Assembly: GCF_900120005.1 (NCBI RefSeq)
Contig: NZ_LT635452.1
Coordinates: forward strand, 186,001 to 250,000
Direction: 5' to 3'
DNA from: Holdemania sp. Marseille-P2844
Lineage (GTDB): Bacteria > Bacillota_I > Bacilli_A > Erysipelotrichales > Erysipelotrichaceae
Length of the DNA stretch: 64,000 bases
The translations under genes and the position numbers were made by a program. The notes below the pieces were generated by a model. It searched no databases. It was not told the origin of the DNA and saw only the letters and a program-made list of their open reading frames with translations. Of the stretch, positions 44,726 through 53,084 are shown one piece after another. Numbering within the stretch: position 1 is the stretch's first letter; each line of letters starts with the position of its first letter.

Positions 44726-45484
44726 ATGCCGCAAATTAAAATTAACGGACTGAATATTGAAGTTGCGACGGAAGGTCAGGGCCGCGATGTAGTGCTGTTG
44801 CACGGCTGGCGGCAGCGGATGATCATGATGGAACCCATCTACAATCATCTTAAAGCCCATTTTCGGGTTTTTAATTTCGATTTTCCCGGTTTCGGTAAAA
44901 GCGACGAACCGCCGGTTGCCTGGGGCGTCCCGGAATATCGGGAGTTTCTCGAAGCGTTTTGCCGGACCTTTGATATCCATGATCCAATTCTGATCGGTCA
45001 TTCCTTCGGCTGTCGGGTGGCCGTTCACTACGCGGTAAAGAATCCCGTGCATAAGATGGTGCTGACCGGCGCGGCGGGAATCCGGCCGAAGCAAACCTGG
45101 CAGGCCAAGCTCAAAATTGCAGGCTACAAAGCGGCGAAAAAAGCGATCACGCTGGTCGGCAGCGAAGCGATGCTGGAAGACTTCAAACGTAAATCCGGTT
45201 CCGACGATTACCGCAGCGCAACCGGCATTATGCGCGAAACCTTTGTTAAAGTTGTCAACGACGATGTCAGCGGGATGCTGGAAGACGTTACGGTTCCGGT
45301 CTTGTTGGTCTGGGGCGAAAACGACGAAGCAGCGCCTTTATGGATGGGGAAACAGATGGAAGCGAAGATGAAGAATGCCGGACTGGCAATTTTTGAAGGG
45401 GACGATCATTTCGCGTATTTCAACCAGAGCGCCCGGTTTAATCGGTGTCTGGATGTCTTTTTAAAGGAAGACTGGGAGGAATGA
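44726..45484 (+). CDS. Alpha/beta hydrolase
   Basis: 252 residues. Nucleophile elbow GHSFG, oxyanion segment LLHGWRQR, acid in VWGENDEAAP and catalytic His in GDDHFAYF give a complete triad. Substrate unknown. ATGGAGGA ahead of the start; extended -10-like TGCATATAAT at 44691-44700. Cotranscribed with the Mur ligase-like gene, which begins two bases after its stop. Confidence 0.88.
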   Translation: MPQIKINGLNIEVATEGQGRDVVLLHGWRQRMIMMEPIYNHLKAHFRVFNFDFPGFGKSDEPPVAWGVPEYREFLEAFCRTFDIHDPILIGHSFGCRVAVHYAVKNPVHKMVLTGAAGIRPKQTWQAKLKIAGYKAAKKAITLVGSEAMLEDFKRKSGSDDYRSATGIMRETFVKVVNDDVSGMLEDVTVPVLLVWGENDEAAPLWMGKQMEAKMKNAGLAIFEGDDHFAYFNQSARFNRCLDVFLKEDWEE

Positions 45485-45485
45485 C

Positions 45486-47093
45486 ATGGAGTTTTTAAGA
45501 CAGATTCAGGATTTATTAGAGAAAGTGCTGTTTTCAGCACTGCTTTTGTGTATGATGGTGATTCCCTGGAAGCATGCTTTGCACATGTTCCAGCAGAACC
45601 GGTATGAGCCGGGGCGGTATATTCAGTGGGGAAAAGATCAGCTGAAAGTGTGGAAGCACTGGCTGTTTCCTGTGCTGATTCTCGTTCTGGCGCTCGGCTG
45701 CATAGTGATTCCGGATTACCGGCTGGGGAAGATCGCGACGGTGTGGCTGGCGGTGTTTGTCGGCGGGATTACTTTATATCGGGAAAAGAAAAAAAACTAT
45801 ATCAAACCGCTGGCGGTGACCGCGCGGGTTAAACGGCAGATCGCCGTCATGCTTGTGCTGAACTGCCTGTGGCTGATCCCGGCGGTCATGCTGACGGATT
45901 ATCCGTTATGGGCGTTGTGGGTTGTCGCAGCGTGCTGGATCAACTGGCTTTTAATCTTTCCCATGGCCTGGATTACCAGTCCGTTTGAGAAGTTGATCAA
46001 AAAACACTATATGAAGCTGGCAAAGGAAATTTTGAAGAGTCATGACCGGTTGATTAAGATCGGGATTACGGGCAGCTACGGCAAGACCTCTTCAAAAAAT
46101 ATTCTTCAGCAGATTCTTTCTGAGAAGTTCTATTCGCTGCCGACGCCGGCGTCGTTCAACACGCCGATGGGAATCACGATCACCATCCGCGAACAGCTGA
46201 AACCGACGCATGAGGTGTTCATTTGCGAGATGGGGGCGGATCATGTCGGCGATATCGAGCAGCTGATGGATTTTGTGCAGCCGCAGATCGGCTTAGTAAC
46301 CTCGATCGGTCCGCAGCATCTGAATACGTTTGGTTCTCAGGAAAATATCGTCACGGAAAAAATGAAGATGATCGAGAAGCTGCCGGTCACGGGCTTCGGT
46401 GTATTGAATAAGGATAACGAGCTGATCCGGAATTACTATATCAAAAATAAGTGTCCGATCGCCTGGTATGGCATCGAACAGGAAGACGTGGATTACCGGG
46501 CTGTGAATATCAGCTTTGGTCCGCAGGGATCCTCGTTTGATATCCATACGCGCGAGGGTGCGGATATTCCGTTTAAAACGCGTTTATTGGGTGAACACAA
46601 CATTGCGAATATTCTGGCGGCTGTGGCGGTTGGCCGGCATCTGGGTGTCAGTTGGGAACAGCTGCAGAGTGCAGTGGCGCAGGTGCGGTATGTCGAGCAT
46701 CGGCTGGAAGTGAAGAAGATTAATGGTTATACGTTTATTGACGACGCGTTTAATTCAAATCCGGTGGGCTCTGCGATGTCTTTGCAGGTGCTGAAGACAA
46801 TGCCGGGCACCCGGTTTATCGTCACGCCGGGGATGATCGATCTGGGTCCGCGTCAGCATGAGATCAATAAGCAGTTCGGCATGAAGATGAAGGATTGCGC
46901 GGATGAGGTCATTCTGGTGGGCAAACGGCAGACGGAGCCGATTGTCGAGGGATTACAGGCTTGCGGATTTGATATGGCGCATGTGCATATCGTCGCGACA
47001 GTGAAGGAAGCGTTTGGTCTTGTTTATCAAAAGGCAGCCTACACGGATACCATTTTATTGGAAAATGATTTGCCGGATGCGTTTAATCAATAA
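45486..47093 (+). CDS. MurF-like Mur ligase with N-terminal membrane region
   Basis: 535 residues. The first 175 contain about five membrane helices in place of the usual MurF substrate domain; the central ATPase domain has IGITGSYGKTSSKN, ICEMGADHVGDIEQL and GVLNKDNELI; the C-terminal ligase domain has LGEHNIANILAAVAVGRHLG and FIDDAFNSNPVGSAMSL. It probably joins D-Ala-D-Ala (or a related dipeptide) to a UDP-muramyl peptide at the membrane, although MurT-like or other amide-ligase roles are possible. The D-Ala-D-Ala ligase gene is 3 kb away. Sits between an alpha/beta hydrolase and an Ntn hydrolase. Confidence 0.82.
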   Translation: MEFLRQIQDLLEKVLFSALLLCMMVIPWKHALHMFQQNRYEPGRYIQWGKDQLKVWKHWLFPVLILVLALGCIVIPDYRLGKIATVWLAVFVGGITLYREKKKNYIKPLAVTARVKRQIAVMLVLNCLWLIPAVMLTDYPLWALWVVAACWINWLLIFPMAWITSPFEKLIKKHYMKLAKEILKSHDRLIKIGITGSYGKTSSKNILQQILSEKFYSLPTPASFNTPMGITITIREQLKPTHEVFICEMGADHVGDIEQLMDFVQPQIGLVTSIGPQHLNTFGSQENIVTEKMKMIEKLPVTGFGVLNKDNELIRNYYIKNKCPIAWYGIEQEDVDYRAVNISFGPQGSSFDIHTREGADIPFKTRLLGEHNIANILAAVAVGRHLGVSWEQLQSAVAQVRYVEHRLEVKKINGYTFIDDAFNSNPVGSAMSLQVLKTMPGTRFIVTPGMIDLGPRQHEINKQFGMKMKDCADEVILVGKRQTEPIVEGLQACGFDMAHVHIVATVKEAFGLVYQKAAYTDTILLENDLPDAFNQ

Positions 47094-47106
47094 GGAGCCA
47101 AAATCA

Positions 47107-48024
47107 ATGAAGTGGACTTTAATCGCAACGTGGAAAATGGCGGCGGAAGGCATGCGGCTGGCGGAAGCGAATTTGCGAAAATCAGGCTCGGCCGATCAGG
47201 CGCTGGAGACGGTGATCACCGCAGTCGAAAGGGATCCGCGGTTTCATTCCGTCGGTTATTCGGGACTGCCGAATCAGGCGGGCGTCGTGCAGTTGGACGG
47301 TGGTTATATGAACGGTGATACGTTATCCATCGGAGCGGTCGGCTGTGTTGAAAAGGTAGCGTCGGCGTTTAAACTGGCGCGGCATTGTGCGGATCAGCAG
47401 TTTAATAATTTTCTGGTTGGCGAGGGTGCATCGCAGTTTGCGGTTCAGTCAGGCATGGAAACGATGGAATTATTAACTCCGGAAGCGCAGGTGATTTATG
47501 AGCAGCGCCGGGCGGAGCCGGAACCGTTATCCAGTTATAAAGGACATGATACGGTTGGGGTTTGTTGTCTGGATGGACAGGGAACGTTGGCGGCTGGAAC
47601 ATCGACTTCGGGACTGTTCATGAAGAAGCCGGGGCGCGTGGGCGATTCGCCGGTCTGCGGGAGTGGTTTCTATGCGGATAGTGAAATCGGGGCTGCGGCC
47701 GCTACGGGCGTGGGTGAAGAAATCATGAAAGGGTGTCTGAGCTATGAGGCGGTACGCCGACTGCAGCAGGGACAGGATCCCCAGAGAGCGGCTTCATCGC
47801 TCGTTGCAGAATTCACGCGGAAGTTAATTCGGAAACGGGGCAGGGCTGAAGCGATTTCCTTAATTTGCGTCGATAAGGAAGGGCGCTGGGGTGTTGGTAC
47901 GAATATCAAGTTTGCTTTCGTGGTCAGTGATCAGGATCATCCAGCCCAGGTTTATGTTGCGGAGCCGGATCAGGATGGTTGTACGATCCGAGCTTGGAAC
48001 GATACAGATCAGGATGTAGATTAG
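47107..48024 (+). CDS. N4-(beta-N-acetylglucosaminyl)-L-asparaginase family Ntn hydrolase
   Basis: 305 residues from ATG 47107, with AAGGAG overlapping the stop of the previous gene; an upstream in-frame start lies inside that gene. Self-cleaving Ntn hydrolase: the nucleophile is Thr149 in GHDTVGVCCLD, followed by GTSTSGLFMKKPGRVGDSP and GSGFYADSEIGAAAATGVGE of the beta subunit. Removes the sugar from glycosylasparagine or acts as isoaspartyl peptidase/asparaginase. No signal peptide. Third gene of the hydrolase-ligase operon. Confidence 0.9.
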   Translation: MKWTLIATWKMAAEGMRLAEANLRKSGSADQALETVITAVERDPRFHSVGYSGLPNQAGVVQLDGGYMNGDTLSIGAVGCVEKVASAFKLARHCADQQFNNFLVGEGASQFAVQSGMETMELLTPEAQVIYEQRRAEPEPLSSYKGHDTVGVCCLDGQGTLAAGTSTSGLFMKKPGRVGDSPVCGSGFYADSEIGAAAATGVGEEIMKGCLSYEAVRRLQQGQDPQRAASSLVAEFTRKLIRKRGRAEAISLICVDKEGRWGVGTNIKFAFVVSDQDHPAQVYVAEPDQDGCTIRAWNDTDQDVD

Positions 48025-48040
48025 AGTGAAATGAAAAAGG

Positions 48041-48080
48041 CCTGTTTTCTCAGCTTAAGGTGGCAGAAAACAGGTTTTTT
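48041..48080 (+). terminator. Terminator of the Mur ligase operon
   Basis: Perfect stem CCTGTTTTCT (48041-48050) / AGAAAACAGG (48065-48074) and TTTTTT. Confidence 0.93.
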
Positions 48081-48138
48081 AGTGTGTGAGTACAAGGATA
48101 GGTATGAACGGGTGGATCAGCAGGTATACAGGTCTTAG

Positions 48139-48702
48139 ATTTCAATCAACGTACCGATTGCACGATATGACGTGAACCTATAGCGTAGACCTATATAGGT
48201 AATAAACTTCAATCCACATACCGCTCGCACGGTATGACCCAGGTGTTTTTTCAATGATTAGGAATTTGTCAATTTCAATCCACATACCGCTCGCGCGGTA
48301 TGACATGATCGAATTCATGCTTTATCGAGCATGGTGTATTTCAATCCACATACCGCTCGCGCGGTATGACCACAGAAATCCGGCGTGTGAAAGAGCGGAT
48401 CAAATTTCAATCCACATACCGCTCGCGCGGTATGACAGCAGATTTTATCCGAATAATTGAATTACAAGTAATTTCAATCCACATATCGCTCGCGCGGTAT
48501 GACAGATGAGTTGGCAGATGGCGGTTGTCCTGATGGATTTCAATCCACATACCGCTCGCGCGGTATGACAGAAGCCGAAGCGAACAGAGAACGGGTTCTA
48601 AAAATTTCAATCCACATACCGCTCGCGCGGTATGACGGAATATGGTTCATTGTCGCCGGTGTCCGCGGTATTTCAATCCACATACCGCTCGCGCGGTATG
48701 AC
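48139..48702 (-). CRISPR. CRISPR array 2, type I-C-like, 9 repeats / 8 spacers, no adjacent cas genes
   Basis: Nine 33-base repeats begin (plus coordinates) at 48139, 48206, 48272, 48338, 48404, 48471, 48537, 48604 and 48670; spacers are 33-34 bases. On the minus strand each reads from GTCATACCGC, an 8-bp stem CATACCGC/GCGGTATG around the loop GCGA, to the I-C handle GTGGATTGAAAT. The two repeats at the low-coordinate end are degenerate (48139 strongly, 48206 slightly), so the array reads right to left from a leader at 48703 upward. Repeat stem and length differ from array 1. No cas gene is nearby. Confidence 0.97.
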
Positions 48703-48850
48703 CGCAGATAAGAAACTGAATTAAGATCATATGTTTCCTATCTCACTCTTATCATAAACATTCTTGAGTGTACTTGCAACATTTTCCTTAATATTCACAT
48801 TTTTACGGTGCGAACCTCCCTGGGTTTTTATGTTCACTTCATGTTCGCAC
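48703..48850 (-). promoter_or_regulatory. CRISPR leader of array 2
   Basis: On the minus strand it ends GTTTCTTATCTGCG directly before the first repeat, and further out has GTGCGAAC (48843-48850) and GTTCGCAC (48808-48815) enclosing TGAAGTGAACATAAAA. The same elements flank array 1: the 14-base end differs by one base, and the gap between inverted repeat and first repeat is 105 bases here against 104 there. Confidence 0.85.
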
Positions 48851-48860
48851 TCAAATTGAC

Positions 48861-48890
48861 AAAAAACGCAAGGCCTTTGAAGACCTTGCG
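48861..48890 (-). terminator. Terminator of the AI-2E transporter gene
   Basis: Minus strand: CGCAAGG / CCTTGCG stem with inner TCTT/AAGG-type pairing, then TTTTTT. It lies immediately upstream of leader 2, shielding the array from read-through. Confidence 0.85.
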
Positions 48891-48897
48891 CTTAAGC

Positions 48898-50163
48898 TTA
48901 TTGATTCTCGTTCGAAGATGAAGAGTCCTGCTTAGGACTTGAAATTGAATCCAGACTGAGCAATCCGGATTCATCCAAAATCTGTCCCTTTTTCCGCATC
49001 CGGCCATTGACGAATTCACCTAACAAGGTGTATAGAACTGCCGTTGCCGGAACTGCGATCAACATTCCGAACAACCCTAACAGACCGCCGAATACTACGA
49101 TGGATAACAAGACCCAGATCCCCGGAAGACCTACGGAATTCCCCACAACCCGCGGGTAAATCAAATTGTTTTCAAACTGCTGCACGATCTGGAAATAAAC
49201 CATGAAAAACAAGGACATCCACGGGTTGATCGCGAAGATCAGAACACAGCCGAACGCCATTCCCAACATCGCTCCGAACATCGGAACGATACTGGTAACG
49301 CCGATGACCGTGCTGATTAACATGGCATACGGCATCTTGAACAAAGTCATGGAAACATAATACAACATCGCCAGAATACACGCTTCTAACAGCTGCCCTG
49401 AAATGAAACTGGAGAATGTCTGATTCGTTTTTCGTCCCAATGTCAAGACGCGGTTTGCCGCCGATAAGGGAAGCAGGGCGCCGATCAATTTCTTCAGCTG
49501 ACGGATGAATTTCTCTTTGCTGGAAAGCAGATACAGACTTAACATGAAGCCCATTACCCAGTTGCTTACACCGACGGTGATCGCGGAAATGTTGTTGATC
49601 ACCGTCATGCCGGTACCGCCGACCCAGTTGGTTGCGGTCTGGAAAATTTTATCAGCGCTTAAGCCCAGCTGATCCAGCGCAGCCTGCAGCTTCGTCGTAT
49701 CCAGATCCCATTCAATGTTTTCCAGATGCAGACTGGCTAACAAATTGTTGATGTTTTCCACAATATTGCCGGCATAGACAACACAGTTATTGAACAGCTG
49801 TACGATCGACGTGATTAGCTGAGGGAAAATAATACTCGACAAGACAAACAAGACAGCCAGCGCCAGAAGCAGCGTCAGGAAGATCGAAATACCGCGGACC
49901 TTCGGTTCTTTCTGCGGTGGGTTCTTTTTGCTTCGCGGCAGCGCCTGGATCAGTCTGATCAATCCCTTTTCAATAGCCTTCATCGGCTGATTCAGCACAA
50001 AGGCGATGCCGATCGCGTAAAATAATGGGGTTAACAGATGCATTACTTTCCCCAGTACACCCATTAAATCCTGAAAATGAACGAGAGCGAAAAGCAGTAA
50101 AACAATATACGTCGACAGCCACATCCAGGGCTTGATCTTTTTTAAGATATCTTTAGGAATCAT
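48898..50163 (-). CDS. AI-2E family transporter
   Basis: 421 residues, about eight membrane helices with the characteristic internal hydrophilic stretch (about 150-190) and the C-terminal block VVGNSVGLPGIWVLLSIVVFGGLLGLFG, given here as GLPGIWVLLS and GLLGLFGML motifs. Members move AI-2, Na+/H+ or other substrates, so the family name should not be read as function. GGAAAGGACAGG precedes the ATG. The C-terminus is Ser/Asn/Gln-rich. Divergent to ddl. Confidence 0.9.
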   Translation of the reverse strand: MIPKDILKKIKPWMWLSTYIVLLLFALVHFQDLMGVLGKVMHLLTPLFYAIGIAFVLNQPMKAIEKGLIRLIQALPRSKKNPPQKEPKVRGISIFLTLLLALAVLFVLSSIIFPQLITSIVQLFNNCVVYAGNIVENINNLLASLHLENIEWDLDTTKLQAALDQLGLSADKIFQTATNWVGGTGMTVINNISAITVGVSNWVMGFMLSLYLLSSKEKFIRQLKKLIGALLPLSAANRVLTLGRKTNQTFSSFISGQLLEACILAMLYYVSMTLFKMPYAMLISTVIGVTSIVPMFGAMLGMAFGCVLIFAINPWMSLFFMVYFQIVQQFENNLIYPRVVGNSVGLPGIWVLLSIVVFGGLLGLFGMLIAVPATAVLYTLLGEFVNGRMRKKGQILDESGLLSLDSISSPKQDSSSSNENQ

Positions 50164-50256
50164 AATCCTGTCCTTTCCTTCAACAGTTATCGGTTGGTTA
50201 GTTATAGATTATAATGATTAAGCTTAAAATACAAGGTCAACCTGACGAAAATCTGC

Positions 50257-50262
50257 TATAAT
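50257..50262 (+). promoter_or_regulatory. Extended -10 of ddl
   Basis: TGCTATAAT (50254-50262) with no strong -35; leader of about 80 bases to the ddl ATG, ribosome site TTAGGAG. Confidence 0.5.
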
Positions 50263-50345
50263 AGACGAGGATTTCCTGCAAATAAAGGAAATGACAAGCT
50301 ATCTCCGGCATACAGTAGGGAGAGGCCAGATTAGGAGAGTGAAGT

Positions 50346-51581
50346 ATGAAAATTCGTGTTGGAGTTGTTTTCGGCGGTGAATCTGTCGAGCATGAAGTCA
50401 GCGTGATTTCAGCTCTGCAGGGTATTGAAGCCCTGGATAAAGAACGTTATGAAGTGATTCCCTTATATATTTCAAAGCAGCGTGATTTCTATTCGTCGCC
50501 TGCGCTGCTGGATGTTGAAAATTATAAAAATCTCGATGAGCTGATTCAGAAAGCGACGCCGGTTGTGCTGGTGAAAAAAGGCAAGGAAGTCGTTGTGGAA
50601 CCGATTAAAAAAGGTCTGTTTACCAAACCGATCGGCACGGTCGACGTCATCGTTCCGATCATGCATGGTACCAACGGCGAAGATGGAACGATTCAGGGGT
50701 ATCTGGAAATGCTGAAAATTCCGTATGCCGGCTGCGATGTGATCGGCGCTGCTGTCGGTCAGGATAAAGTTGTGATGAAGCATATTCTGCAGAACAGCGG
50801 GTTGCCGGTCTGCCCTTGGTTCTGGCTGTATGGCCATGAATTCGCGCACAAGCAGGAAGCGGTTTTAGCTCAGGTGCATGAATTAGGCTATCCGGTGGTC
50901 ATGAAGCCAGCTTGCCTGGGTTCTTCGGTCGGCATCACGATCGCGCATAATGACGAAGAATTTATCGCCGGGGTCGAAGACGCACGGCAATATGATAACA
51001 AGATCGTTGTCGAACAGATGGTAAAGAACCTGCGGGAGATCAACTGTTCAGTTCTGGGCAGCTGCTTTGATTGTCAGGCCAGCGTCCTGGAGGAAGTCGG
51101 CAAGCAGGATGAAATCATGAGTTTTAAAGATAAATATTTAGGTCAGGGCGCAACGAAAAGCGGTTCCAAAGGCGGAGCTAAGTGCGGGACCAAGAGCGGC
51201 GATGGCGGAATGGCCAGTGCGGCGCGGATCGTGCCGGCGCCGGTCGATGAAGCGACGACGGAAAAAATCCGGAATCTGGCGATTGAAACCTTCAAGGTGC
51301 TGAGCGCCAGCGGCGTATGCCGGATTGATTTTATGATGGATGGCGATAACGGGATGATATACGTCAATGAAATCAATACAATTCCAGGCTCGCTGGCCTA
51401 TTATCTGTGGCAGCCGGTCGGCGTCAGCTTTACTCAATTAATGGATACGCTGGTATCTCAGGCGATTGACCGCCAGCGTCGGCGGGAGAAAATGATTTTC
51501 TCCTATGAAACCAATCTGTTGGCCAGTTACAGCGCAAACAAGAACAACGGCGGAACGAAAGGTACCAAAGGAACGAAATAA
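50346..51581 (+). CDS. ddl: D-alanine--D-alanine ligase with low-complexity insert
   Basis: ATP-grasp enzyme making the D-Ala-D-Ala dipeptide for peptidoglycan. 411 residues, longer than the usual 350-370. Family motifs are complete: VVFGGESVEHEVSVIS, MHGTNGEDGTIQGYLE, MKPACLGSSVGI, RIDFMMDGDNGMIYVNEINTIPG broken here as RIDFM and NEINTIPG. Where others have a short flexible loop after the KYL motif, this one has about 20 extra residues rich in Gly, Lys and Ser with two Cys (ATKSGSKGGAKCGTKSGDGG). The C-terminus ends in a similar GGTKGTKGTK tail. The active site otherwise looks normal. Confidence 0.93.
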   Translation: MKIRVGVVFGGESVEHEVSVISALQGIEALDKERYEVIPLYISKQRDFYSSPALLDVENYKNLDELIQKATPVVLVKKGKEVVVEPIKKGLFTKPIGTVDVIVPIMHGTNGEDGTIQGYLEMLKIPYAGCDVIGAAVGQDKVVMKHILQNSGLPVCPWFWLYGHEFAHKQEAVLAQVHELGYPVVMKPACLGSSVGITIAHNDEEFIAGVEDARQYDNKIVVEQMVKNLREINCSVLGSCFDCQASVLEEVGKQDEIMSFKDKYLGQGATKSGSKGGAKCGTKSGDGGMASAARIVPAPVDEATTEKIRNLAIETFKVLSASGVCRIDFMMDGDNGMIYVNEINTIPGSLAYYLWQPVGVSFTQLMDTLVSQAIDRQRRREKMIFSYETNLLASYSANKNNGGTKGTKGTK

Positions 51582-51736
51582 CCTTTGAACCCCGGTCAGT
51601 TAGACGGGTCCTTCCTTAGTTTAGAAAAGTCTGGCAGAAGCCATCTTCGATCCGTTTCTGAAGAAGGGGTTGAAGTAAGGAACAGCCTGAAATCCCGATG
51701 AATGTTATTCAAGACGAAACAGCCAAATTGAAAAAT

Positions 51737-51803
51737 AAGAAAAACCAGTTTGATCAACCGGCGTCTTCCATGGAAGCGCAGGAGTTCAAGCTGGTTTCTT
51801 TTT
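51737..51803 (+). terminator. Long hairpin terminator downstream of ddl
   Basis: Outer pairing AGAAAAACCAGTTTGA with TTCAAGCTGGTTTCT, inner CTTCCATGGAAG, then TTTTT. It lies 155 bases after ddl; nothing else is seen between. Confidence 0.65.
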
Positions 51804-51869
51804 ATCACTTTTCTGCCATCCCTGATTCACAGGGAAATCCGTTGACCTTGCGGTGACGGCAAGAGGGTA

Positions 51870-52802
51870 TTAGTTATGAATCGTATAATTGACGCCGTCG
51901 CTTTCGATCAGAATCGTTCCCAGCTGATCGGTGCGGTAAATGGAAAATCCCATCTTTTCATAGCGTTTCAGCACATCTTCCGAAGGCAGACCATAATCGT
52001 TGTTCAAGCCGACGGAGAGGATCACATCTCGGGGATTGACAGCTTCCAAGAATGCTTGAGTAGAAGATGTCTCTGAACCATGATGGGGAGCTTTCAGGAT
52101 ATCGGCCTGGACGTTGGCATAGCTGGCCAGCACATCCTTCTCAGACTGCGCCTGCATGTCGCCGGTGAACAGAATGGAAGTTTGTCCATGGACATAACGC
52201 AGGACAATCGAGGAATTGTTGACTTCGGAATACTCCTCGCTAAGCGGTCCCAAGATCGTAAACTGATCTTCACCCAAGGTGAAGGTATCGCCCGGCTGCG
52301 GATGGATCAACGACGTCTGCGTCGTTTCGATCGCCTGAATGACGTCTTTGTACGTTTTCGAATCCAGCGTGCGCTGAGGAAGCATGACCGTTTCCACGTC
52401 GAAGGAATACAGGACGGCGTCCAGCGAGCCTACATGATCTTCATGGGCATGCGTGCCGATCGCATATTTTAAATGAGTGATTCCCTGCTGCTGCAGATAA
52501 TCGGTGACCAGTTTCGCGTCGGCATTGTTGCCGGCGTCGATGATCATCGCTTCTGCGCCGGACTGAATCAGAATCGCATCCGCCTGACCGACGTCGATAA
52601 AATGAACGGTCAGCGCCGAATTCACCTGCGTGTGAACGGGCGTCGCCGCCGTGTTGTTTCTTAAAGCATCAGATTCAGGCAGCCATTGGGGGCTGAAATA
52701 ACTCAGACCCGCCAAGATCAAAGCGCCCAGTAACGAACCCAGCGTGACTTTAGCCGTTTTTTTCGATCGGCGGACAGAACGTCTGCGCGTTGTTTTTCTC
52801 AT
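51870..52802 (-). CDS. Membrane-anchored ComEC/Rec2-like metallo-beta-lactamase-fold hydrolase
   Basis: 310 residues from ATG 52802 (AAAGGAG upstream; an earlier frame start at 52940 precedes that site). A very basic N-terminus (RKTTRRRSVRRSKKTAK), one membrane helix (about 20-38), then the beta-lactamase-fold domain: FIDVGQADAILIQ, zinc motif GTHAHEDHVGSL, LFTGDMQAQSEKD and KAPHHGSETSS. The same domain occurs in ComEC, where it degrades the non-transported DNA strand, but stand-alone relatives are poorly known and may act on nucleic acid or other substrates outside the cell. Confidence 0.87.
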   Translation of the reverse strand: MRKTTRRRSVRRSKKTAKVTLGSLLGALILAGLSYFSPQWLPESDALRNNTAATPVHTQVNSALTVHFIDVGQADAILIQSGAEAMIIDAGNNADAKLVTDYLQQQGITHLKYAIGTHAHEDHVGSLDAVLYSFDVETVMLPQRTLDSKTYKDVIQAIETTQTSLIHPQPGDTFTLGEDQFTILGPLSEEYSEVNNSSIVLRYVHGQTSILFTGDMQAQSEKDVLASYANVQADILKAPHHGSETSSTQAFLEAVNPRDVILSVGLNNDYGLPSEDVLKRYEKMGFSIYRTDQLGTILIESDGVNYTIHN

Positions 52803-53084
52803 AATTCTCCTTTCTTCCGTGACGGCTTTGCCGCTTCTTTCGGGAATCTTTTTTCCTTTGAGCGAACCGGCACAGATCTTTGAATTGAATACCGAAAAAG
52901 AATTCGTTTTTATTATGCCGAAAAACTTACCGGACGACAAGTCTTGTCTTTTTTGAAAAGCGAAATGTCAGCTTTTATCCTGTTAAAAACAGCTTTCCTG
53001 CTCAGACTGTGAAAGCTGTCAGAATCTTGATCGCCGCCCACCATCGCGGCTTAAAAAAGTTTAGCGGATGATCAAGGTAGAAAA

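Noticed and set aside
48254-48711. Frames across array 2 with a repeated IHIPLARYD-type peptide
   Set aside because: Translation of the repeat of array 2, not genes.
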